This document shows positions 1-7,340 of a stretch of DNA of 36,601 bases, in pieces. The stretch's first letter is position 1; every line of letters begins with the position of its first letter. The DNA lies in NCBI GenBank assembly GCA_913055825.1, contig CAJXKB010000024.1, positions 1-36,601 on the forward strand. The letters are read 5' to 3'. Origin of the DNA: an uncultured Bacteroidota bacterium (GTDB lineage: Bacteria > Bacteroidota > Bacteroidia > Bacteroidales > F082). Both the position numbers and the translations under genes were made by a program. The notes beneath the pieces were generated by a model. It was not told where the DNA came from and searched no databases. It saw nothing but the letters and a program-made list of their open reading frames with translations.

Positions 1-40
1 TCCGTGGTGCCGCTGCCATCCCGGCCGCTACCATAAATAA
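1..40. other. Edge fragment, probable 3' end of a plus-strand gene
   Basis: Two forward frames stop at 34-36 and 38-40, directly before a perfect palindrome that looks like a terminator. This fits the last codons of a gene running in from the left. The minus strand also offers an ATG at 34-32 reading leftward, so the direction is not settled. Too little sequence is present to name a product. Confidence 0.25.
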
Positions 41-66
41 AAAAGGTGCCGAATTCGGCACCTTTT
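41..66. terminator. Perfect palindromic terminator, possibly bidirectional
   Basis: AAAAGGTGCC, then GAATTC, then GGCACCTTTT: a 13-bp perfect palindrome with an A-tract on one side and a T-tract on the other, the shape of a bidirectional intrinsic terminator. It directly follows the possible gene end at 34-40 and directly precedes (seen from the minus strand) the stop of the broken Nudix regulator piece. Confidence 0.6.
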
Positions 67-69
67 CAC

Positions 70-213
70 TTAACCTGTTTGCGTATGATCGTTAATAATA
101 ACTTTCCTGTTTTCGTCTATCCACTTACGTTCTTTAAGTAATACTTTAAGCTTACCGGAATCGAAGCCGAATATCACACAATCAACCGATAGGTTTGGAA
201 TAATCTGACGTAT
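70..213 (-). pseudogene. 5' relic of a Nudix-type (NrtR/AraR-like) sugar regulator
   Basis: The minus strand from about 213 to the stop at 72-70 encodes 47 residues. They include the pattern SVDCVIFGFDSGKLKVLL followed by RKWIDENRKV and NDHTQTG. This is the characteristic N-terminal strand region of Bacteroidota Nudix-related transcription regulators (the NrtR/AraR group, usually over 200 residues), in which a Nudix-like sensor domain is followed by a winged helix. Here the frame stops after about 47 residues, and no ATG is found at the expected start (ATA at 213-211). I read it as a decayed fragment left by a deletion whose edge lies near 66-72. It is divergent from susC, the usual place for a local regulator of a glycan locus. 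The family call rests on recall of the motif, not on a search. Confidence 0.6.
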
Positions 214-382
214 AAGCCTATTGTATTAAATACATAACTTAAAACAATAAAAACATTAAATTATCGCTATCGAAATTAGAAGAATTTTATTGAACATTAA
301 AAAATGTAAATAGCTGTAATAAAGGTATATATAGCTGTTTATAATTCAGAATGGATATAAATAATAATAATTTTAAAATTAT

Positions 383-414
383 TTAACATTTTTTATCTAA
401 ATGATATACCTTTG
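383..414 (+). promoter_or_regulatory. Promoter of the susC-susD operon
   Basis: The Bacteroidota -7 element TACCTTTG is at 407-414, with TTA (within TTAACA, 383-388) 21 bases upstream in the -33 position. Transcription should start near 420-422, inside the first of two tandem palindromes, leaving a leader of about 100 bases before the ATG at 518. Confidence 0.6.
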
Positions 415-457
415 TATGTGTAAAAAATACACAGAGGTATGTGTAAAAAATACACAG
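414..457 (+). repeat. Two tandem 21-bp repeats, each holding a palindrome
   Basis: The same 21 bases occur at 414-434 and 437-457, a 23-bp period. Each copy contains TGTGTA-AAAAA-TACACA (417-433 and 440-456), a perfect 6-bp inverted repeat with a 5-bp spacer. The first overlaps the expected transcription start and the second lies in the early leader. This is a typical arrangement for a two-site repressor operator, though a recent tandem duplication of one site is equally readable. The regulator is unknown. Confidence 0.6.
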
Positions 458-517
458 TCAGATGTTTTTTAATTAAACAAATAAATATTTTCCTAATGTT
501 AACTAATTTATTATGAG

Positions 518-3500
518 ATGAAAACAAGATTTTACAAAATCGTTAAAGAGGGTGCTTTTGCAAAACGGTTGTTGTTTTTGACAGGCATGTTTGTTCTTAG
601 TTTGTCGATGACACTAACTGCACAGCAGATGCATCAGTATTCGGGTGTAGTTAAAGGGGCTGACGGTCAGCCTTTGCCCGGAGTAAATGTAATTGAAAAG
701 GGTACCAGTAATGGTACTTCTACAGACATGAATGGGGCGTTTACCTTGAAGTCAGAAAACGCACCTGTTGTATTGAAGTTTACCATGGTCGGATTCTCGG
801 AAGTTGAGATGACTGTGCAACCAGGTTCTCCGGTTCAGGTTAAAATGAAAGAGAGTGCAGTTGGCCTTAATCAGGTAGTGGTTGTGGGCTATGGTGTTCA
901 AAAGAAAAGTCTTGTAACCGGTTCTATTTCACAAGTTAGTGCAAGCGACATTAAGGCTACACCTGTATCACGTGTAGATCAGGCTATTGAAGGGATGACC
1001 TCGGGTGTAACTGTATTACCAACTTCAGGGTCACCAGGTGCAGGAACTCAAATCAGGATCAGGGGTGTAAACTCCAACGGTAATTCAAATCCTTTGTTTA
1101 TTGTAGACGGGATGAAAACCGGTGACATTAACAACATTGACCCTGGCGATATTAAATCGGTGGAAGTTTTGAAAGATGCTGCCTCGGCTGCTATTTACGG
1201 AACCGAGGGTAGTAATGGTGTTATTTTGATTACCACAAAATCGGGAAAAGTCGGTAAAGGCGTTATTTCTTATGATTTTCAATACGGTATCCAAAGTTCC
1301 CGAAGCGACATGAAATTGATGGATGCTACTGAGTATGGCCAATGGCAACAAGAAGCAGGGGCCAGCATTCCAATTGTTCAGGATGGTACAAACACTGACT
1401 GGCTTAGCGAAATCTTCCAGACAGCCCCTATGCAAAAACATCATTTAAGTTTTTCGGGAGGGACTAAAAAAACGACATATTTCTTGTCCACTTCATATTT
1501 TGATCAGGATGGTATTGTGGGCGGACCTAAAGCAAATTACAATCGTTTAACTTCGCGGTTTAATGTTAGCAGTAAAATAAAAAAATGGTTGGAAGTGGGA
1601 ACCAATATGAGTTATAGCCACTCAAACCAGCGTTACATTGCTCAGGATAACGAGTACAGGAGTGTTGTAAACAGTGCCCTTGACATGGATCCTTTAACTC
1701 CGGTTACTTATAGTGGTACTCCTTCAAATGTTCAGGATTTAATAGATCAGGGACATACAATTCTGCAAGATGCAAATGGAAATTATTATGGTTTGGCCAA
1801 ATATGTTACGGGTGAAATTGTAAACCCTGTTGCTTTTTTACAGACTTTTCATAATAAAATTAAACAGGACAAACTTTTAGGAACATCTTATGTGAGTTTG
1901 AGACCCGTTAAAGGGTTGACCATTACTTCCCGCATAGGTTACGATCTCACTTACCAATCAAATCATGCATGGAACCCGGTATTCTATTTTTCTGCTGAAA
2001 ATCAAAACTCAATGACCACAATTGATGATAACCTGAATAAATGGTCGCGCTGGTTATGGGAAAATTTTGCTTCCTATAAGAGAACCATTGGAAAACATTC
2101 TTTTTCTGCTTTGTTGGGTTATTCTGCTGAAGAATCAGAATCTCCATGGTATTATCTTCACTCAGGTCCTATGATTGCCGAAGGCGATCAGTATGCCTAT
2201 CATACTTATGCTACTTCCCGCGACTTTGATAAAGTGGGTGGTACTTATTCACGTCAAACGATGACCTCCATTTATTCACGTGTAACGTATTCATATATGG
2301 ATAAATACCTCATCGAGGCTTCACTCCGCCGTGATGCTGCCAGTGTGTTTCCCGAAAATAACAAATCGGCAGTTTTTCCATCAGTTTCGGCCGGCTGGTT
2401 GTTGTCAAATGAAAACTTTTTTAAATCAAAAAAGATAAGTTATTTTAAAATTCGCGGCAGCTGGGGCGAAAATGGAAGTAAGGCCAACCTCCCCGGTAAT
2501 GAAGACAAAGAGTTTTGGGTGTTCTCAGGAATCAGATATCCGGATGCTACTGATAACTTTCAGTCGGGTGCACGTATTGATAAATTGACCAACCCTGACT
2601 TGAGATGGGAAAAAACACAGATGCTTGATGTGGGTTTTGATTCGCGTTTCTTTAATGATAAGTTCCATTTATCAATGGATTATTATAACAAAACCACTAA
2701 AGACCTTATTGTGCAAGGAACAGGGCCTTTGTCAGTAGGAAACAATTATCCTAACATAAATGGTGGTGATGTTTCCAATAAAGGTTTTGAATTTGATGTG
2801 GGATATCGAAATCATAATCATGCGTTTAAGTATGACATTCAAGCTAACTTCTCCACAGTTAAAAACAAAGTAACACATTTAGCCGTTAATGCTCCCATCC
2901 CCGGAGCCAATGTCAGAGGTTATAATCTAACATGGTTTGAAGAAGGTTATCCAATTTGGTATTTTAAAGGTTATAAAACAAATGGAATTGATCCTGCAAC
3001 CGGTGACCCAAATATTGTTGACGTTAACGGTGATGGGGCAATTACGCCTGCTGATCAGACTATGATTGGTGATCCTTTCCCTGATTTTACATATGGTGCA
3101 ACTGTAAATTTGGCCTACAAGGGTTTAGATTTTAGATTGTTCCTGCAAGGGGTTAGCGGTAATGACATATTTATGGGTTGGTTCCGTACCGATCGCCCAT
3201 ATTCTAATAAACCCGAATTTATGTTTACTGATCGCTGGACGCCGTCACATACAGATGCTACGATGCCGGCTGCCAATAACACAAGCGATTACGTTTACCG
3301 TAGCGACCTGATGGTTAAAGATGGTTCTTACATGAGGATTAAACAGATTCAGGTGGGATACACAATGCCTGAAAAATGGTTTAAAAATGACATTCAATCA
3401 TTGAGGTTGTTTGTGTCGCTGGACGATTATTTCACATTTACTAAATATCCCGGACTTGATCCTGAAGCAGGAAGTTATAATCCTGCCAGCCAAGGAGTTG

Positions 3501-3559
3501 ATAGGGGACTTTATCCTATATCAGGCAAAGTTTTGTTTGGTTTATCCGTTAAATTTTAA
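518..3559 (+). CDS. susC: SusC-family TonB-dependent outer membrane glycan transporter
   Basis: A 1013-residue SusC/RagA-type receptor. It has a signal peptide (about residues 1-36, ending near LTAQQ), then a carboxypeptidase-regulatory-like domain (about 38-118, with GADGQPLPGVNV). The TonB-box/plug start VVVVGYGVQKKS follows, then a plug with IRIRGVNS and FIVDG (to about residue 245), then a 22-strand barrel ending in aromatic F (SVKF). A DVNGDG metal-loop-like motif near residue 840 is common in this family. The protein imports oligosaccharides across the outer membrane with SusD as lid, driven by TonB/ExbBD, which are not in the window. susD starts 18 bases after the stop, so the two are co-transcribed. 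Substrate is inferred only from the downstream GH16 enzyme. Length is normal and the gene looks intact. Confidence 0.95.
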   Translation: MKTRFYKIVKEGAFAKRLLFLTGMFVLSLSMTLTAQQMHQYSGVVKGADGQPLPGVNVIEKGTSNGTSTDMNGAFTLKSENAPVVLKFTMVGFSEVEMTVQPGSPVQVKMKESAVGLNQVVVVGYGVQKKSLVTGSISQVSASDIKATPVSRVDQAIEGMTSGVTVLPTSGSPGAGTQIRIRGVNSNGNSNPLFIVDGMKTGDINNIDPGDIKSVEVLKDAASAAIYGTEGSNGVILITTKSGKVGKGVISYDFQYGIQSSRSDMKLMDATEYGQWQQEAGASIPIVQDGTNTDWLSEIFQTAPMQKHHLSFSGGTKKTTYFLSTSYFDQDGIVGGPKANYNRLTSRFNVSSKIKKWLEVGTNMSYSHSNQRYIAQDNEYRSVVNSALDMDPLTPVTYSGTPSNVQDLIDQGHTILQDANGNYYGLAKYVTGEIVNPVAFLQTFHNKIKQDKLLGTSYVSLRPVKGLTITSRIGYDLTYQSNHAWNPVFYFSAENQNSMTTIDDNLNKWSRWLWENFASYKRTIGKHSFSALLGYSAEESESPWYYLHSGPMIAEGDQYAYHTYATSRDFDKVGGTYSRQTMTSIYSRVTYSYMDKYLIEASLRRDAASVFPENNKSAVFPSVSAGWLLSNENFFKSKKISYFKIRGSWGENGSKANLPGNEDKEFWVFSGIRYPDATDNFQSGARIDKLTNPDLRWEKTQMLDVGFDSRFFNDKFHLSMDYYNKTTKDLIVQGTGPLSVGNNYPNINGGDVSNKGFEFDVGYRNHNHAFKYDIQANFSTVKNKVTHLAVNAPIPGANVRGYNLTWFEEGYPIWYFKGYKTNGIDPATGDPNIVDVNGDGAITPADQTMIGDPFPDFTYGATVNLAYKGLDFRLFLQGVSGNDIFMGWFRTDRPYSNKPEFMFTDRWTPSHTDATMPAANNTSDYVYRSDLMVKDGSYMRIKQIQVGYTMPEKWFKNDIQSLRLFVSLDDYFTFTKYPGLDPEAGSYNPASQGVDRGLYPISGKVLFGLSVKF

Positions 3560-3577
3560 TCTATAAAATCTATAACT

Positions 3578-5107
3578 ATGAAATATATAAATTCTAAAAT
3601 ATTGATTACAGGAATCCTTCTTGTATTCTTAAGTTCCTGCAGTAAAGATTTTTTGGACGTAAAACCGGTGGGCAGGTTAACAAGTGATAGCTTCCTGAAA
3701 ACTAACGAACAGGTAAAATCAGCCTTGATTGGTGTTTATGCTACTATTCAGTACAATTACTCCAATGGAGCTTGGGCCAGTGTCTTTTTTATGAAAAATC
3801 TTCCTGGTGACGATGTCCTTTGCGGATCAAGCGAAGGAGACCAGCCGGAATACCAACGCATAGATGATTTTACTATGACTGCCAATAATAAAAAGATTGA
3901 ATCGATTTGGTCCAATTTTTATAAAACCATTAGTCAATGTAATACCATAATTAACCAGGCTGCTACTGACACACCTGAAGAAAAAGGTATGGTGGCAGAA
4001 GCCAAAGCTTTGCGTGGAATGACTTATTTTGACTTGGTAACTATCTTTGGTGGTGTACCGATAATGACGGTAAATCCTGGCGATCCTTCCGAATATTCTA
4101 AGCCCAGAGCAACCGAAGATGAGGTTTATGCTCAGGTATTTAAAGATTTTACCGAGGCAATTCCTGATTTACCTCTTAAAAGCCAATACAGTGCAGCAGA
4201 TAAGTTCCGCATGTCGAAAGGTGCTGCTCAGGCTTTTTTGGGCAAGGCATACGTTTATCATAAAGATTATGACAAAGCTGTAAAGCAATTGGAAGCTGTA
4301 ATTAACAGTGGTGAATATGCTCTGGAGCCTAAATTTGCTGATGTTTGGACAAAAAAATCGGAATTTGGTCAGGAATCATTGTTTGAAGTTTCTTATACTT
4401 CTGTTGAATCTTATGATTGGGGTACTTTCCCATGGGGAGGCGGAAACCAAAGTAATATTGAGTGTCAGTTGGAAGGCCCCCGTTCTGATATCTTTGACTT
4501 ATCCCACTCCACACTAAATGTTGTAAACGGTTGGGGATTTAATAATCCTTCGGCTAAAATAGGTCATGCTTTTGAAGCTGCCCATGATTCGATTAGGGGA
4601 GCAGCTACCGTGATGTCAGCAGCCGATTTTGAAGCCACTGGTGGTGTTATTAAAGCTCCTCATTTCCATGATTACGAAGGTTATATGCGTATGAAATACG
4701 TTACCCGTAAATCTGAATCAAGTACAAGCGGAGTTATGGAATTGAACTACACAACTAATTGGCGTTTGATGCGTTATGCCGATGTGCTGCTTTTGGCTGC
4801 AGAGGCCTATCATTTTTCGGGAAATGATGCACAAGCACTTGTTGAGTTGAATAAAGTAAGGGCACGTGCAAAATTGGCTCCTGTTGTTGCCGGTGCCGAT
4901 GTCTTTGCTGCTATTGTCCACGAAAGGGAGTTGGAACTGGCGTTTGAAGCTTCGCGTTTTTGGGATCTGGTACGTTGGAATATGGCTGCTGATGAATTGA
5001 GTGATATTGGTTTTGTGGCCGGAAAAAATGAGCATTTTCCAATTCCTCAAAACGAGATTATTGCTAACGATTCTATTAGTCAAACTGATCAAAATCCAGG
5101 TTATTAG
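3578..5107 (+). CDS. susD: SusD/RagB-family glycan-binding surface lipoprotein
   Basis: A 509-residue protein with a lipoprotein signal ending in the lipobox LSSC (Cys at about residue 21), followed by the typical SusD opening KDFLDVKPVGRL. The middle shows the helical TPR-like scaffold, and the C-terminal third has the conserved RARAKL and HERELELAFEASRFWDLVRW block, diagnostic of SusD_RagB proteins. It ends in the usual NP(G/N)Y. It sits on the SusC barrel and captures the glycan before import. It is translated from the same transcript as susC and followed by a strong terminator, so susCD form one unit and the GH16 gene needs read-through or its own promoter. Confidence 0.95.
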   Translation: MKYINSKILITGILLVFLSSCSKDFLDVKPVGRLTSDSFLKTNEQVKSALIGVYATIQYNYSNGAWASVFFMKNLPGDDVLCGSSEGDQPEYQRIDDFTMTANNKKIESIWSNFYKTISQCNTIINQAATDTPEEKGMVAEAKALRGMTYFDLVTIFGGVPIMTVNPGDPSEYSKPRATEDEVYAQVFKDFTEAIPDLPLKSQYSAADKFRMSKGAAQAFLGKAYVYHKDYDKAVKQLEAVINSGEYALEPKFADVWTKKSEFGQESLFEVSYTSVESYDWGTFPWGGGNQSNIECQLEGPRSDIFDLSHSTLNVVNGWGFNNPSAKIGHAFEAAHDSIRGAATVMSAADFEATGGVIKAPHFHDYEGYMRMKYVTRKSESSTSGVMELNYTTNWRLMRYADVLLLAAEAYHFSGNDAQALVELNKVRARAKLAPVVAGADVFAAIVHERELELAFEASRFWDLVRWNMAADELSDIGFVAGKNEHFPIPQNEIIANDSISQTDQNPGY

Positions 5108-5137
5108 TAATTGTAATTTTTCTTAAGCAAATTGGTT

Positions 5138-5189
5138 GGGGCTGCCTGAAGAATAAACCATAACGTGTTTTTTGGCAGCCCCTTTTTTT
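5138..5189 (+). terminator. Intrinsic terminator after susD
   Basis: GGGGCTGCC (5138-5146) pairs perfectly with GGCAGCCCC (5174-5182) and is followed by seven Ts. The loop is 27 bases. It lies 31 bases after the susD stop and should end or lower transcription before the GH16 gene. Confidence 0.8.
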
Positions 5190-5241
5190 GTTTATTTGAT
5201 TTTAAAACACATGTTCTGTTTATGTTGTACAAAAAGAGGTG

Positions 5242-6081
5242 ATGATGTATGTAAAATCTCTAAAATTATATGGTTCGATGGCAGTTGTTGATTTTTTTGT
5301 GTTAGTTTTTGTAATCTTACATTTTTTTGCTTGTGGGAAGCCTTCGGCAAATAATACGATACCTCAAAACGATACAACCAGTTCTCAACCATATGCTCTT
5401 GTGTGGCAGGATGAATTTAATGGAACAACGCTGGATACTTTAAAATGGAACTATGAGGTAAATGGTAACGGAGGGGGAAATAATGAGCTGCAGTATTATA
5501 CCAATTCCTTAAATAATTGTTATGTGAAAGGCGGTTCATTGGTAATAAAAGCAATAAAAAAAAATTACAAAGGTAAATTATATACTTCGGCTCGTATCAA
5601 CACCGGCAATAAGGGTGATTGGAAGTATGGAAAATTTGAAATCCGTGCAAAATTGCCTATAGGACAAGGTTTGTGGCCTGCTATTTGGATGTTGCCAACC
5701 GACTGGGTTTATGGAGGATGGCCCCTGAGTGGCGAAATTGATATTATGGAGGAACTAGGTCAGGAACCGGGAAAAATATATGGTACCGTTCATTACGGAA
5801 ACCCACCCCGGGAACAAGGGGGTAATATAACGTTGACAAATAGTGATGTCTCGAAAGATTTTCACGTTTATTCCATCGAATGGAATTATGCGCGTATCCG
5901 CTTTTTTGTGGATAGCATTAATTATTATACAGCCTATGTGCGGAAACCTTTTGATCAGCGTTTTCATTTTGTGTTTAACGTCGCCGTAGGTGGAAACTGG
6001 CCGGGAAGCCATGATTCTTCAACTATATTCCCACAACAACTGGTCGTTGATTATGTGAGGGTTTATCAAAAGTTAAAATAA
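5242..6081 (+). CDS. GH16 family endo-beta-glucanase (laminarinase-like) lipoprotein
   Basis: A 279-residue glycoside hydrolase of family 16. The active-site motif GEIDIMEE gives nucleophile Glu165, assisting Asp167 and acid/base Glu170 (numbered from this start). Other family marks are WQDEFNG near the N-terminus, LWPAIWMLP, the SIEW strand, and the C-terminal VDYVRVYQK. The protein starts with a hydrophobic segment ending in the lipobox FFAC (Cys31), so it is probably a surface or periplasmic lipoprotein. GH16 enzymes cut beta-1,3 or beta-1,3/1,4 glucans, and also galactans in some subfamilies. The compact form without extra binding modules fits a laminarinase-like GH16_3. AGAGG just upstream supports an ATG at 5242 or 5245; a GTG at 5239 is less likely. 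It is the only hydrolase beside susCD, so the locus is small. Confidence 0.9.
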   Translation: MMYVKSLKLYGSMAVVDFFVLVFVILHFFACGKPSANNTIPQNDTTSSQPYALVWQDEFNGTTLDTLKWNYEVNGNGGGNNELQYYTNSLNNCYVKGGSLVIKAIKKNYKGKLYTSARINTGNKGDWKYGKFEIRAKLPIGQGLWPAIWMLPTDWVYGGWPLSGEIDIMEELGQEPGKIYGTVHYGNPPREQGGNITLTNSDVSKDFHVYSIEWNYARIRFFVDSINYYTAYVRKPFDQRFHFVFNVAVGGNWPGSHDSSTIFPQQLVVDYVRVYQKLK

Positions 6082-6115
6082 AGGGAGCATCAGTTTTAAC
6101 CCCGCCTATTGCAAA

Positions 6116-7006
6116 TTATCGCGTAAAAACCTTTCCGATAAATTTTAGGGCATTGGGCAGGCCGCTGCGCCAGTATTCCCAGCTGTGTCTTCCCGGACGT
6201 GAGATAAATTCATGTGGAATGTGCCGTTGGGTCATTAAAATGTGCAATTCGGAATTGCCCAGGGTAAAATAATCATGATCGCCACAGTCGAGATAGTACT
6301 TTACTTTTTTCAATAAAGCCGGGTCTCCGGTTTTCACCAAATATAATGGATCGTTGGTTCGTAAACTTTTGTTCAGGCGAGCTTTACCTTCAAGTCCCGG
6401 GCCATAAAGGATAGCCTCCGTATGTGCCCAACGCGCACTGCTTAGGCTCAGATACTGCTTGTCGGTACGCACAGCAGCACTCAATCCGGCACAAGCCGCA
6501 AACATATCAGGATGTTTCATCACATACACCAGCGAACCATATCCACCCATCGACAAACCGCTCACAGCCCTGAATTGTTTTTCGGCCCGAATCCGGTAAT
6601 GCGATTCGATATAAGGAATAAATTCCTTAAAAAAGAAATCTTCATAACGAACGCTGCCGTTATAATTGTTGATATACCACGAAACGCCGGCATCAGGAGT
6701 TACCAAAATCATTGGGGGAAAATCGCCTTTGGCAATTCCTTCGTCTGCAATGTGGTTGGCTTCTCCAAACTGTGTCCATCCCATGTCGTTGTCGGTATAA
6801 CCGTGCAAAAGGTAAACCACCGGATAATAACGGTTTGATGTATTGTAATCGTAGGGCAGGTAAATGGTGTAACGAACTGTTTTGTGTAAAATTTTACTTT
6901 CTATAGTCAATCCTTCCTGTACTGTCCCGTGTGAAATCTGAGCCGTTAGGATGAAAGAACTGAACAGAAAAACAAGGGTAAGAATTTTGGACGTAAATTG
7001 TTTCAT
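6116..7006 (-). CDS. Secreted alpha/beta-hydrolase esterase (CE1 / esterase D-like)
   Basis: A 296-residue esterase with a signal peptide (about 1-22, ending ILTAQ). The oxyanion region is YLLHGYTD and the nucleophile elbow GLSMGG (Ser152). Probable catalytic Asp is in CGDHDYF (Asp243) and His in GRHSWEYW (His274). This layout matches putative tributyrin esterase/feruloyl esterase proteins of the CE1 type, which remove acyl or feruloyl groups from polysaccharides or other esters. An in-frame start 10 codons further upstream (7036) is rejected because the promoter -7 element at 7041-7034 would place the transcript start inside it. It converges on the GH16 gene with 34 bases between, so the two are not co-transcribed. 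A role in the same glycan locus is a guess. Confidence 0.85.
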   Translation of the reverse strand: MKQFTSKILTLVFLFSSFILTAQISHGTVQEGLTIESKILHKTVRYTIYLPYDYNTSNRYYPVVYLLHGYTDNDMGWTQFGEANHIADEGIAKGDFPPMILVTPDAGVSWYINNYNGSVRYEDFFFKEFIPYIESHYRIRAEKQFRAVSGLSMGGYGSLVYVMKHPDMFAACAGLSAAVRTDKQYLSLSSARWAHTEAILYGPGLEGKARLNKSLRTNDPLYLVKTGDPALLKKVKYYLDCGDHDYFTLGNSELHILMTQRHIPHEFISRPGRHSWEYWRSGLPNALKFIGKVFTR

Positions 7007-7033
7007 TGTTATAAAATTAAAATTAAAGTGAGT

Positions 7034-7041
7034 CAAAGGTA
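7034..7041 (-). promoter_or_regulatory. -7 promoter element of the esterase gene
   Basis: On the minus strand TACCTTTG reads from 7041 to 7034, a perfect TAnnTTTG. No good TTG is seen at -33. The expected start near 7027 gives a leader of about 20 bases before the ATG at 7006. Confidence 0.5.
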
Positions 7042-7058
7042 ATCATTTATGGAATTTT

Positions 7059-7149
7059 AATAGCACACTTATTTTACTGATTATTATGATTTCTACTGGT
7101 TTGTCAGATCATAAATTATCATCACAATCATAATAATCAGTGTGCTATT
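7059..7149. repeat. 91-bp inverted repeat between the esterase and tRNA-Gln
   Basis: Outer arms AATAGCACAC (7059-7068) and GTGTGCTATT (7140-7149) are perfect inverted repeats. Inner arms CTGATTATTATGATT (7077-7091) and AATCATAATAATCAG (7126-7140) are also perfect over 15 bp. The left arm carries 8 extra bases between outer and inner parts, while the right arm has them fused. The whole can fold into one long hairpin with a 34-base loop. It carries no gene, so it may be a miniature mobile element or a paired regulatory structure. I see no clear target-site duplication. Confidence 0.65.
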
Positions 7150-7159
7150 CCTGTTCAAA

Positions 7160-7188
7160 CAACAAAACCCCCACTATTGTGGAGGTTT
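7160..7188 (-). terminator. Terminator of the tRNA-Gln transcript
   Basis: On the minus strand AAACCTCCAC, a short AATA loop, and GTGGGGGTTT form a 10-bp stem with one mismatch or wobble, followed by TGTTGTTT. It begins four bases after the tRNA. Confidence 0.7.
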
Positions 7189-7191
7189 ATG

Positions 7192-7264
7192 TTGCCCGAC
7201 CAGGGCTCGAACCTGGACTCTTCTGATCCAGAATCAGACGTGTTGCCAATTACACCATCGGGCA
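7192..7264 (-). tRNA. tRNA-Gln (anticodon CUG)
   Basis: The minus strand folds as a full cloverleaf. The acceptor stem TGCCCGA/TCGGGCA has seven pairs and the D-arm is GTGTAATTGGCAACAC. The anticodon stem TCTGA/TCAGA carries the loop TTCTGGA, anticodon CTG, reading CAG glutamine codons. The T-arm is CCAGG-TTCGAGC-CCTGG. The next base (7192) gives discriminator A. CCA is not encoded. It has its own promoter and terminator. Confidence 0.93.
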
Positions 7265-7273
7265 ATGCGGCGG

Positions 7274-7281
7274 CAAAATTA
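7274..7281 (-). promoter_or_regulatory. -7 promoter element of tRNA-Gln
   Basis: TAATTTTG on the minus strand (7281 to 7274) matches TAnnTTTG and lies 10 bases before the tRNA 5' end, so the primary transcript would start almost at the mature end. Confidence 0.5.
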
Positions 7282-7340
7282 TAAAATTCTTTAATAAATC
7301 TACCTATTTCCCATCAATTAATTTGTATTTGGTACTATTC

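Noticed and set aside
414-457. CRISPR-like repeat pair
   Set aside because: Only two copies, separated by two bases; no spacers or cas genes. Better read as tandem operator sites.
5192-5392. Minus-strand ORF before and inside the GH16 gene
   Set aside because: Overlaps the GH16 signal sequence antisense and begins inside a real gene; nothing supports it.
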